The translations under genes were made by a program, and so were the position numbers. Positions 6,134-12,175 of a stretch of DNA of 12,175 nucleotides are shown piece after piece. Below the pieces are notes generated by a model. That model saw only the letters and a program-made list of their open reading frames with translations, was not told the DNA's origin and did no database searches. This DNA comes from an uncultured Prevotella sp. GTDB taxonomy: Bacteria; Bacteroidota; Bacteroidia; Bacteroidales; Bacteroidaceae. Location: contig CAJLYG010000075.1 of NCBI GenBank assembly GCA_905210845.1, positions 1-12,175 on the forward strand, written 5' to 3'. Position 1 is the first letter of the stretch. The number at the start of each line of letters is the position of its first letter.

Positions 6134-6892
6134 CTAATTTGCCAACTTCAGACCTTCTACGGGCTTGTTTGTAGTGATGAAATCAGCACCTGCCTTGATG
6201 AAATTGTTGAGGTCGTCCAGGTCGTCGATAGTCCAAACATTGACCGTGAGGCCGAGGTCGTGGGCCTGCCTCATCCAGTCGGGGTGAATGGCAAAGAGCG
6301 GCCCAGAATAGTCAATACCCGTCATGCCCAGCTCCTTAACCTGTTTTGGCGAGAGATCACCATTCAGATAGCTTACCTTGGCTTCCGGAACTTTTGCAAC
6401 TAAGCGTTTGCAGACATTAAGACTGAACGAAATATACTCTACCTGATTTTGTACGCCTTCATCGGCTACCATCTTCACAACGGCATCTACACAACGATTC
6501 TCGTTCTTCTCCTTCGAGTGGGGCTTTATTTCAAGGATTAGTTTGGTGTCGGGCTGCTTCTTTCCCGTCTCCAAATAGCTTTTCAAAGTGCAGAGCGACT
6601 CGCCATTCGCCAGTTGCTTATCCTTTAGTTGACTATAGTTCGCAGTCTCAATAGTTATGCCGTCTATTTTCGAATTATGATTTACCACCAACATATCGTC
6701 AGCAGTTATCCAGACATCGAACTCCGAGCCGTATGCGCCGATATTATGCGCCCCAATGAGGGCAGCAAGAGAGTTTTGAGCGCTTCCGGCAGGTGTCCAA
6801 TAGCCGCGGTGAGCTATGATGCGCGTCTGAGCAGATAATGCTGTAACTGCTATTAATGCCAGCGCACAAATAATTGTTCTTATTCTTTTCAT
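6134..6892 (-). CDS. Secreted glycerophosphodiester phosphodiesterase-family protein
   Basis: The 252-residue protein starts with a cleavable signal peptide (hydrophobic core about 8-19, likely cut near ALSA/QT at 21-22), so it should act in the periplasm or outside. GDPD motifs are intact: HRGYW with H28 and R29, the metal-ligand pair in GSEFDVW (E57, D59), NHN with the catalytic His H72, and EIKPHS (E121, K123) for metal and phosphate. TIM-barrel ends such as GLTVNVWTIDD and GADFITTNKP are present, and the length is normal for the family. Family members hydrolyse glycerophosphodiesters such as glycerophosphocholine to glycerol-3-phosphate and an alcohol; the true substrate is unknown. It lies 78 nt after the GH2 gene on the same strand with no promoter evident in the gap, so it is probably the second gene of that transcript. 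It converges with the AbiE remnant. Confidence 0.9.
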   Translation of the reverse strand: MKRIRTIICALALIAVTALSAQTRIIAHRGYWTPAGSAQNSLAALIGAHNIGAYGSEFDVWITADDMLVVNHNSKIDGITIETANYSQLKDKQLANGESLCTLKSYLETGKKQPDTKLILEIKPHSKEKNENRCVDAVVKMVADEGVQNQVEYISFSLNVCKRLVAKVPEAKVSYLNGDLSPKQVKELGMTGIDYSGPLFAIHPDWMRQAHDLGLTVNVWTIDDLDDLNNFIKAGADFITTNKPVEGLKLAN

Positions 6893-6970
6893 ATTCGTTT
6901 ATTTAAGTACTTATATTTTTTTCTCAGGCCATTACCCGCGAATCGGATGATGATGACCATATTAGCGCTA

Positions 6971-8782
6971 TTAATAGTTCTTGACTATCTGCTTAGCTTT
7001 CTCCCTGTTCATCGTAAAGATGTTGTGGATACGCTTCATATCGAACTTTGTTTTGCGCTCATAAGTGTAGACGCCATTCTTCTCCTGTTCTACATCTGTG
7101 AGCTGCGTGTAGCAGAAGCCGCAGATATTGTCGAGGCTGACGATGGCTGCCGTGAGACCTTCCAGACGCGTATAGTATTCTTCAAGAGTTTTGGGATTAT
7201 CGCCATAGCCCCACGAAATGCTGTCCTTATGCTCTATCCATCCAATGCCACCGTATTCGTCGATGATATAGGCTTCGCCCTTGTAAGGAGCCGAGAGCTT
7301 TGAATTTTGAATGTAGGGCTTGCCCTCCTCGATGCCTTTGAGTTGATTGTAAAATTTTGCAGGATCCTGAGTGTAGCAGTGCTCGGAGTATATGTCGGTG
7401 AGTCCGGCATGAAAACCACCGCTGGTGGAAACCACAGGGCGCGTGCGGTCGAGCTTTTTCGTAAGTTCATAGAGATCGTTGGTCAGACGTACGCACTGAT
7501 TGTCCTTGTCACGCATCCACACCTCGTTGAGCGGTGACCAGGCTATCACGCAGGGTGCATTGTAGTCACGATCCACAAACTCACTCCATTCGGAAATCAT
7601 GTTGCGGGCAGCAACGGGATTGGTATAGTCCATTCCCCAGCTTGGTGATTCGCCCCAGACGATGTAGCCCAAATGGTCGGCCCAGTAGAGATAGCGCTGT
7701 TCAAAGACTTTCTGGTGCAGACGCGCGCCATTGAATCCGGCCTCCTTGCCTAGTTCGATGTCGTGGCGCAGAGCCTGGTCGGAAGGTGCTGTCCAGACGC
7801 CGTCGGGATAGAAGCCCTGGTCGAGCACCAACCGCATGAAGTAGGGCTTATTGTTCAGATAGAATTTTTTTCCCCTAAGTTCCACCTTTCGCATACCGGC
7901 GTAGGAGGCCACCTCGTCGATGACTTTTCCGTTCGGATCTTCCACGCTGAAGTTGATGGTGTAGAGATGAGGATCCTCAGGCGACCAGGGATATACCTTT
8001 GGCAATTTTACAGTAAGAACGGCACCGTCGGAAGCTGTAGAAGTGATACGGCCCACGGTCTTATTACCGTCCTTCACACTGATGCTCAACTTGCCGCCGC
8101 GCTGATGGCCCACAAAAGAGGGTTCGAAGGTGAAAGTGCTCTCATCGAGCGAGGGCGTGATACGACAACTGCCCAAACCGCCATCGGACACAGGCTCCAT
8201 CCAAACCGTTTGCCAGATGCCAGTGGTGCGGGTGTACATGCAGCCGTATGAGTTGAGCCTTTCGCATTGCTTGCCCGACGGCTGGAGCTGACTGCGCAGG
8301 TCGTCGCGTACGCCAACCACAATGTTGCACTTGCCGTTGGCAGGAACAAAAGAGGTGATGTCGAAACAGAAGGAAGCGTTGCCTCCGAAATGCTCGCCCA
8401 CATAATTGCCGTTTACATAGAGCTGGGTGCGATAGTCGCAGCCTCCAAAGTGGAGCAGCACCCGCTTACCCTGCCACGTCTGCGGAACGATCACAGAGCG
8501 CTGATACCATATTCCCTCAATGAAATCGGTATGCTGGACACCTGATAGCTTACTCTCGGGACAGAAAGGCACGGTGATTTGCTGGGCAAAAGATGTGGCT
8601 TGGGGATAATTCTTCTCCACGCCTGTCTGCTCGTTGTCCAGCTGATAGTTCCACGTTCCGTTTAGATTCATCCATTCGGAGCGTTCAAACTGCGGTCGCG
8701 GGTATTCGCTGCGGGGTTGTGCAAAGGAGACCGCAGGCAGCAGGAACAAAAAGCAAAATAAGATTTTCTTTATTTGTTTCAT
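6971..8782 (-). CDS. Secreted GH2-family beta-glycosidase
   Basis: The 603-residue protein has a signal peptide (cut near SFA/QP, 21-22). It then has the GH2 layout: a jelly-roll sugar-binding domain at about 30-198 (LNGTWNYQLDN, GIWYQRSVIVP, LLHFGGCDYRTQLYVNGNYV, TTGIWQTVWMEPV), an Ig-like domain at about 200-300 (YPWSPEDPHLYTI), and a TIM barrel from about 305 to the end. The likely acid/base is E420 in SPLNEVW and the likely nucleophile E509 in IIDEYGG. Barrel-strand sequences GFNGARLHQ and GYIVWGESPSWGM are also present. Known activities in this family include beta-galactosidase, beta-glucuronidase and beta-mannosidase. I cannot assign one, and the lack of a C-terminal extension makes it one of the shorter members. 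The site of action is probably periplasmic. The gene is followed by the phosphodiesterase gene and has its own candidate promoter about 80 nt upstream. Confidence 0.92.
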   Translation of the reverse strand: MKQIKKILFCFLFLLPAVSFAQPRSEYPRPQFERSEWMNLNGTWNYQLDNEQTGVEKNYPQATSFAQQITVPFCPESKLSGVQHTDFIEGIWYQRSVIVPQTWQGKRVLLHFGGCDYRTQLYVNGNYVGEHFGGNASFCFDITSFVPANGKCNIVVGVRDDLRSQLQPSGKQCERLNSYGCMYTRTTGIWQTVWMEPVSDGGLGSCRITPSLDESTFTFEPSFVGHQRGGKLSISVKDGNKTVGRITSTASDGAVLTVKLPKVYPWSPEDPHLYTINFSVEDPNGKVIDEVASYAGMRKVELRGKKFYLNNKPYFMRLVLDQGFYPDGVWTAPSDQALRHDIELGKEAGFNGARLHQKVFEQRYLYWADHLGYIVWGESPSWGMDYTNPVAARNMISEWSEFVDRDYNAPCVIAWSPLNEVWMRDKDNQCVRLTNDLYELTKKLDRTRPVVSTSGGFHAGLTDIYSEHCYTQDPAKFYNQLKGIEEGKPYIQNSKLSAPYKGEAYIIDEYGGIGWIEHKDSISWGYGDNPKTLEEYYTRLEGLTAAIVSLDNICGFCYTQLTDVEQEKNGVYTYERKTKFDMKRIHNIFTMNREKAKQIVKNY

Positions 8783-8861
8783 TCTGATTATAATTTAAAA
8801 GGTTCAAGTTAAAAGATTGTTTTCAGCGAATGCTATAAAGAAACCGAACGATCTCCAAAAG

Positions 8862-8869
8862 CAAAATTA
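8862..8869 (-). promoter_or_regulatory. Candidate -7 element for the GH2 operon
   Basis: On the minus strand TAATTTTG matches TAnnTTTG about 80 nt upstream of the GH2 ATG. The matching -33 TTTG is not clear at 19 nt spacing, so the site is plausible only. The palindrome at 8914-8952 lies about 45 nt upstream of it, a suitable place for an activator or repressor. Confidence 0.4.
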
Positions 8870-8913
8870 CAAAAATTTATTATATGTAAGATAATTTTTT
8901 TGCATTTTTTTGT

Positions 8914-8952
8914 AAACCTTAATTCCGCAAACTGTTTGCGGAATTAAGGTTT
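8914..8952. repeat. Perfect 18-bp inverted repeat with 3-nt loop
   Basis: AAACCTTAATTCCGCAAA, loop CTG, then the exact complement; one further T-A pair extends the stem at 8913/8953. There is no T run after the stem on either strand, so it does not look like an intrinsic terminator. It may be an operator for the GH2 operon or a small palindromic repeat element. Confidence 0.75.
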
Positions 8953-8954
8953 AT

Positions 8955-9240
8955 ATGAAAAATGTCCCCATTAAAGGCGAAATTGATGAGTTTAAGCGTA
9001 TAAATGACATTATTTGAATTAGAGATAGATGAGGGTTACCTCAGTGTTGCCTTGATCTATACGCACTTTGCGCTTTCCCACGAGCGTCGCGGTTGGGGAT
9101 CTTTCCTCATCGAAGAATCCTCGGCAAATGTGTGAAAAGTATTTTGTTGATGCAGGGATAAGTCTTGCTTTTTGCATCGTTGATGGAGAAAATAGGCAGT
9201 TATGTCTATAAGAATAGGTCCTGTTTCACCCTTGGAAATG
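8955..9240. other. Intergenic region with overlapping short open frames on both strands
   Basis: On the plus strand, ATG 8955 gives a 20-codon frame ending at TGA 9015-9017, and ATG 9004 gives 43 codons to TGA 9135 (YLSVALIYTHFALSHERRGW). On the minus strand, ATG 9177 gives 52 codons to TAA 9019 (MQKARLIPASTKYFSHICRG, later GKRKVRIDQGNTEVTLIYL). The plus and minus frames cover the same bases, so at most one can be real, and neither has a clear ribosome-binding site. They could be a small gene, a decayed gene end, or chance. GATGCA (9149-9154) and TGCATC (9172-9177) form a short inverted repeat around the minus-strand start. Confidence 0.3.
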
Positions 9241-9281
9241 TTAAAACCTTAGATTTTAGACGTAAAAAATGCGTATAAATA

Positions 9282-9311
9282 TTTGCTATATAATATTTTT
9301 TAGTAATTTTG
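9282..9311 (+). promoter_or_regulatory. Bacteroidetes-type promoter for the BspA-like operon
   Basis: TTTG (9282-9285) is followed after 18 nt by TAATTTTG (9304-9311), a close match to the -33/-7 consensus. Transcription would start near 9318, leaving an untranslated leader of about 145 nt before ATG 9464. Confidence 0.65.
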
Positions 9312-9313
9312 TA

Positions 9314-9414
9314 CCCGATTTAACATGTATGCCTCACAGGTCTTGTGCCTATGTCGGGATGACATGAGGTGATGTACGATCAAACAGTAGAGTCTGTTTG
9401 CTGCTACTTGCAGC
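9314..9414 (+). promoter_or_regulatory. Structured 5' leader of the BspA-like gene
   Basis: Three helices can be drawn in the predicted leader. CCCGA (9314-9318) pairs with TCGGG (9354-9358) and encloses a CACA/TGTG stem (9335-9347). CAAACAG (9381-9387) pairs exactly with CTGTTTG (9394-9400). GCTGC (9400-9404) pairs with GCAGC (9410-9414). The last two share base 9400 and are nearly stacked. The remaining 50 nt before the ATG is A/T-rich and unstructured. This could be a stability element or cis-regulatory RNA; I recognise no known riboswitch. Confidence 0.4.
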
Positions 9415-9463
9415 GTAACAATCTATTATTATTGATATTAATAAAAACTTAATTTTTAAAGAA

Positions 9464-11125
9464 ATGATTCAATTCATGAAGACGGAGCTGCGGCTTTTTG
9501 CGCTTTGTGCCACCTTGCTCACGTCTATTACTGTTGAAGCGCGAATCTCTGGCGGCTGTCATTATTATACCAATGAAGGCGTAGAAACGACTTGGGGGGG
9601 GCAAGGCTGCGCCTATGGACTGTCGTTTACCGACAATGAAGACGGCCAGAATACCATCACTGTCTATGACTTCACCAAGGGATCTGACAACAACGTGAAT
9701 AGCAAGATTCATCTCGTGATCCCAGAAAAAGTCGTTGAGAATGGTGTCACCTACACCGTGACGAGCATAGACAATCAGACGACTGAGGAAAAGAAGGGCG
9801 TCTTTGCCTCCACGTACGACATTCAGTCGGTGATTGTTCCCAACTCGGTGACTACGATTGGCGCAGATGTCTTTTGGTCATGCATGGGTCTACAGGAGAT
9901 CTCCTTAGGCAACAGCGTGGCTACAATCGGAGACAATGCCTTTCAATACTGTGCTGCACTACGCAGCATTTCCTTGCCCAACACGCTCACTTCCGTGGGC
10001 AATCACTTCCTCTGCCACTGCAACAAGATTGAGGCATTGGTCATTCCGGAGAACTTGGTAAGCATTGGCAACTATTTCCTGCATGGTTGCGAGAGCCTGC
10101 GCAATGTCTACTTGGTGGGCAACAAATACCGTGCTTTAGGCAATTATCCTTTCTGCTCTCAGAAAGAGCATGGGGATGAGCCTGTGCACGACTGCACCTT
10201 TTGGGTAGAGAGTGAGGCGATTTATCATTCTAACTACGAAAAAAATGGCAACTGGCAAAATGTAGACGTAAATTATACCGGCTCCTACGATGCCTCTTGT
10301 GATGGCACTTACACCAACCAAGGAAACCATTATGCATGGAAGGGGAAGGAAAATAAACCGGTAGACCCGATCTTTTATCCTTACAAGCCGAAGTGGACTA
10401 CGGCCTGCTTCCCCACTGATGTGGACGTGAAAGCTGAGTTTGGCGATGGGGCCCAAGCTGCCATCCTCACCAGTGCGGAGTACGACAATGCGGCTTCTCA
10501 GCAGGATGTGGACCAAGCGAACTTCTATCATCTCTACTTCGAACTCGTGCAACCGGATGCAAATGGCCGCGTCATCATGAAAGCGAATACACCTTATCTA
10601 TTAAAAGCAGACCCGAAGAACACGGGTTCTGCCTATATCGTGAAAGTATCGAAAGAGGATAAGACCCGCACGGATATACAGAATTCCATCACGGTAGGCA
10701 TTAAGAATGACAGTGATGACAAGTCGGCCACGAAGACAGAGGTGCGCATGCTCGGCACGTATGCTGAGAACGGTTACCATCTTGGTGCAGGTGAGTTCTT
10801 CTTCTCGAACCCGGACCCTGCGGACGGAGGTGAGTATAACCAAAACATGAAGTTCTATAAGAAGGGTTCTTACGACCGTGTGATCCCTGCCTATCGCTGC
10901 TATTGGCAAATCATCAAGGATGGGACGCAGGATGTGAAGGCGAAATTAGGAATTGTCTTGGGTGACAGCGGTTCTACGACGGGCATCCAGATAATGAAGA
11001 GGAACCAACAGTCAAAGGATCCTCGTGTCTATAATTTACAGGGACAATGCTTCGGAGTGGTATCTCTTTCCGACCTGCCTGCAGGTATTTATATTGTGAA
11101 TGGCAAAAAGATTATCAAACATTAA
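9464..11125 (+). CDS. BspA-like LRR_5 surface/secreted protein
   Basis: The 553-residue protein begins with a signal peptide (hydrophobic core about 9-23, likely cut near VEA/RI at 26-27). Residues about 118-220 hold LRR_5 (BspA/TpLRR-type) repeats of about 23 residues, for example IQSVIVPNSVTTIGADVFWS, LQEISLGNSVATIGDNAFQY, LRSISLPNTLTSVGNHFLCH and IEALVIPENLVSIGNYFLHG. Residues about 285-510 are a second, probably beta-rich region I cannot assign (YPYKPKWTTACFPTDVDVKA). The C-terminus (VYNLQGQCFG, then LPAGIYIVNGKKIIKH) resembles the tail found on many Prevotella secreted proteins and type IX secretion sorting domains. BspA-like proteins commonly act in adhesion to host matrix or other bacteria; that is inference here. 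ATG 9476 is an equally usable start (MKTELRLFAL). It is co-transcribed with the small peptide gene 13 nt downstream. No complete type IX apparatus is visible in the window. Confidence 0.88.
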   Translation: MIQFMKTELRLFALCATLLTSITVEARISGGCHYYTNEGVETTWGGQGCAYGLSFTDNEDGQNTITVYDFTKGSDNNVNSKIHLVIPEKVVENGVTYTVTSIDNQTTEEKKGVFASTYDIQSVIVPNSVTTIGADVFWSCMGLQEISLGNSVATIGDNAFQYCAALRSISLPNTLTSVGNHFLCHCNKIEALVIPENLVSIGNYFLHGCESLRNVYLVGNKYRALGNYPFCSQKEHGDEPVHDCTFWVESEAIYHSNYEKNGNWQNVDVNYTGSYDASCDGTYTNQGNHYAWKGKENKPVDPIFYPYKPKWTTACFPTDVDVKAEFGDGAQAAILTSAEYDNAASQQDVDQANFYHLYFELVQPDANGRVIMKANTPYLLKADPKNTGSAYIVKVSKEDKTRTDIQNSITVGIKNDSDDKSATKTEVRMLGTYAENGYHLGAGEFFFSNPDPADGGEYNQNMKFYKKGSYDRVIPAYRCYWQIIKDGTQDVKAKLGIVLGDSGSTTGIQIMKRNQQSKDPRVYNLQGQCFGVVSLSDLPAGIYIVNGKKIIKH

Positions 11126-11138
11126 AAAACAGCAAGTC

Positions 11139-11369
11139 ATGAATCAAATGAAAAGACCATACGTCTCTCCCCTGTTGTCGGTACTGATGTTGGAAGAAAT
11201 CAACCCACTCTGTGGCAGCCAGAACAAGTCGGCTGGCACCATTGGTGGCAATGGCTCACAGACAAGTGCAGGTGCCGAGCATGCCAGTTATGGCGGCACG
11301 GATCCGGGTGAGAATGCTTCTGTAGACGCAAAGTCCTGGGGCGGCTCGGATTGGGATGAATGGGAATAA
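11139..11369 (+). CDS. Small Gly/Ser-rich acidic peptide downstream of the BspA-like gene
   Basis: This gene encodes 76 residues. I chose ATG 11139 over 11100 because the longer form overlaps the BspA stop and because MNQMKRPYVSPLLSVLMLEE matches the start of many short Bacteroidales proteins (a K-x-Y-x-x-P leader followed by a hydrophobic helix). The leader ends at about LCGSQNKS (residues 24-31). A core follows that is rich in Gly, Ser, Ala and Thr (AGTIGGNGSQ, then GGTDPGENAS) and ends in an acidic aromatic tail (KSWGGSDWDEWE). No hydrophobic segment long enough to be a classical signal is seen. The Cys in LLCGS-like context could be a cleavage or modification site. No maturation enzyme is encoded nearby. 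It is the last gene before a strong terminator, so it is probably expressed with the LRR protein. The function is unknown; a secreted or processed precursor is one inference. Confidence 0.75.
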   Translation: MNQMKRPYVSPLLSVLMLEEINPLCGSQNKSAGTIGGNGSQTSAGAEHASYGGTDPGENASVDAKSWGGSDWDEWE

Positions 11370-11393
11370 AGGATTGACATCCTATCAATGGAC

Positions 11394-11442
11394 GAAAGGG
11401 TGGGTATCTCAGTGATGAGTACCTGCCCTTTCTTTTTCTTTT
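11394..11442 (+). terminator. Strong intrinsic terminator of the BspA-like operon
   Basis: GAAAGGGTGGGTA (11394-11406) pairs with TACCTGCCCTTTC (11420-11432) over 13 positions including two G-T pairs. An inner CTCA/TGAG stem closes a GTGA tetraloop. TTTTTCTTTT follows directly. It ends the rightward operon about 25 nt after the peptide stop. Confidence 0.9.
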
Positions 11443-11451
11443 GTAAGATTC

Positions 11452-11685
11452 ACTAATTTTAGGTATTGCGGGAAACGGGCATTCTTCCTACCTTTCCTCT
11501 ATGAAAAGCGAAACCTCCTGACACGGGGACTGAACCTTCGGTTGTCGGCGCGCTATGACATGACGACGACAAACAATGTTGATACGCTCAGTCGCACCTA
11601 TAGTTGGACGGGAGAGTGGATACCCAAAGCCTCGCAAGGGGAGGGAGCCACGTCGTTGGCAGAGTATACGGGGAATGCCCAATGC
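11452..11685 (+). pseudogene. Orphan coding-like fragment, possibly from an outer-membrane protein
   Basis: A plus-strand frame with no credible start reads RAFFLPFLYEKRNLLTRGLN, then LRLSARYDMTTTNNVDTLSR, then TYSWTGEWIPKASQGEGATS. The alternation of aromatic, polar and hydrophobic residues resembles an outer-membrane beta-barrel or similar surface protein, but I cannot name a family. The resemblance stops near 11685, after which the same frame becomes the antisense of the coiled-coil gene. The opposite strand here is the nonsense-like tail of that gene. It is probably a piece of a gene cut by rearrangement. Confidence 0.35.
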
Positions 11686-12156
11686 ATCAATCTTTTCAAT
11701 GCTCTGCTCAACATCGGTAATAGATTTCTGCACATTATTTCGGAATTTTTGCAGCTTTTCTTTAATTCCAAGAAATTCTGACACCTTATTTAAGGCTTTT
11801 TTCCCTTTCTGCTTTACTTCTTCCACAATCTCAGAAGCCTTCCCTCTCACTTCTTCCTTGATTTCAAATAGCTGTTCCTTCATCTTATGGCATTGCTGTT
11901 CTAAGGAATCCACCGACTTTTTAAGGACAGCTTTCAAAGATTTATTTGCTTTTTCCTGCTCCATTCTTTCAAGCTGCTTTCGGACACTTAAAAGCTCCTC
12001 TGTCACAAGGTCGAGTTTCTGTTCCATTCCATCAATTAAGGCTGCCATCTCAAATACGCTGTTCGCTGCTTCCTTTTGCTGGCTCTGATTCAGAAGGGCA
12101 ATCAGCTCCTGAATAATGGCATCTTTTGTCATTCTTTTATTTTGTTCCGGTTCCAT
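11488..12156 (-). CDS. Truncated coiled-coil protein resembling DUF6674 (mobile-element associated)
   Basis: The frame starts at ATG 12156 and gives 222 residues. Residues 1-158 are a charged helical coiled coil: KDAIIQELIALLNQSQQKEA, MAALIDGMEQKLDLVTEELL, VRKQLERMEQE, KASEIVEEVKQKGKKALNKV, SEFLGIKEKLQKFRNNVQKS and DVEQSIEKID. The order and motifs resemble DUF6674 proteins, known mostly from conjugative elements of Clostridia and Lachnospiraceae; this is recognition by eye. The last 64 residues (from LGIPRILCQRRGS) are Arg/Pro-rich and look like read-through into unrelated DNA, so the true C-terminus was lost at about 11660-11690. No membrane segment is seen. Its role is unknown even in the family. 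Codon use and composition differ from the LRR gene next door, which supports a foreign origin or an assembly join. Confidence 0.6.
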   Translation of the reverse strand: MEPEQNKRMTKDAIIQELIALLNQSQQKEAANSVFEMAALIDGMEQKLDLVTEELLSVRKQLERMEQEKANKSLKAVLKKSVDSLEQQCHKMKEQLFEIKEEVRGKASEIVEEVKQKGKKALNKVSEFLGIKEKLQKFRNNVQKSITDVEQSIEKIDALGIPRILCQRRGSLPLRGFGYPLSRPTIGATERINIVCRRHVIARRQPKVQSPCQEVSLFIEER

Positions 12157-12175
12157 ATCTGTCCGGATCTCTATG

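Noticed and set aside
7763..8251. 162-codon plus-strand open frame inside the glycosidase gene
   Set aside because: It is the shadow of the GH2 coding frame; the GH2 frame shows family motifs on both sides of it.
8914..8952. The perfect palindrome as an intrinsic terminator
   Set aside because: Neither strand has a T run after the stem, and it lies upstream of a promoter rather than after a gene.
11576..12088. 170-codon plus-strand open frame
   Set aside because: It is antisense to the coiled-coil gene over most of its length and reads as Ser/Phe-rich nonsense.

Overview
The window looks like an accessory stretch of a Bacteroidales genome, most likely Prevotella or a close relative. The evidence is a SusD C-terminal fragment, a SusE/F-position lipoprotein with a discoidin domain, a secreted GH2 glycosidase, a BspA-like LRR_5 protein ending in a Prevotella-style C-terminal tail, A/T-rich leaders without strong Shine-Dalgarno sites, and several Bacteroidetes-type promoters (TTTG, 18-19 bp, TAnnTTTG). 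No rRNA, tRNA, CRISPR array or complete insertion sequence was found.

Left part (1-3190, leftward): a probable two-gene operon. The first gene encodes a 708-residue prokaryotic Argonaute whose MID pocket looks intact but whose PIWI catalytic positions look lost. The second starts 12 nt further on and encodes an unrecognised protein that runs off the window edge (317 codons visible). A good promoter lies just upstream of the Argonaute gene.

Centre-left (3190-5180): the downstream end of a broken polysaccharide-utilisation locus (PUL), also leftward. It holds a truncated susD, the surface lipoprotein gene and a terminator. The susD break coincides with an imperfect 24-bp inverted repeat followed by 12-bp tandem repeats, which suggests a rearrangement or mobile-element edge.

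Centre (5180-6130, rightward): an AbiEi-family antitoxin/repressor followed, with an ATGA overlap, by a decayed AbiEii toxin gene carrying in-frame stops. A long imperfect hairpin follows.

Centre-right (6130-8960, leftward): a GH2 beta-glycosidase and a secreted glycerophosphodiester phosphodiesterase-family protein, probably co-transcribed. A perfect 18-bp palindrome lies upstream of their promoter.

Right part (9280-11445, rightward): a promoter, a structured leader of about 145 nt, the BspA-like surface protein, a 76-residue Gly-rich acidic peptide gene 13 nt downstream, and a strong intrinsic terminator. After it come an orphan coding-like fragment and then, on the opposite strand, a C-terminally truncated gene resembling DUF6674 coiled-coil proteins of Firmicutes conjugative elements. 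The change is abrupt (about 11660-11690), so it is either a cross-phylum mobile-element insertion or a chimeric assembly.

The strongest candidate for an undescribed system is the Argonaute plus its unrecognised partner. The degraded AbiE pair and the broken PUL show that this is a region of turnover. All functional statements rest on motif reading by eye; no database search was run.
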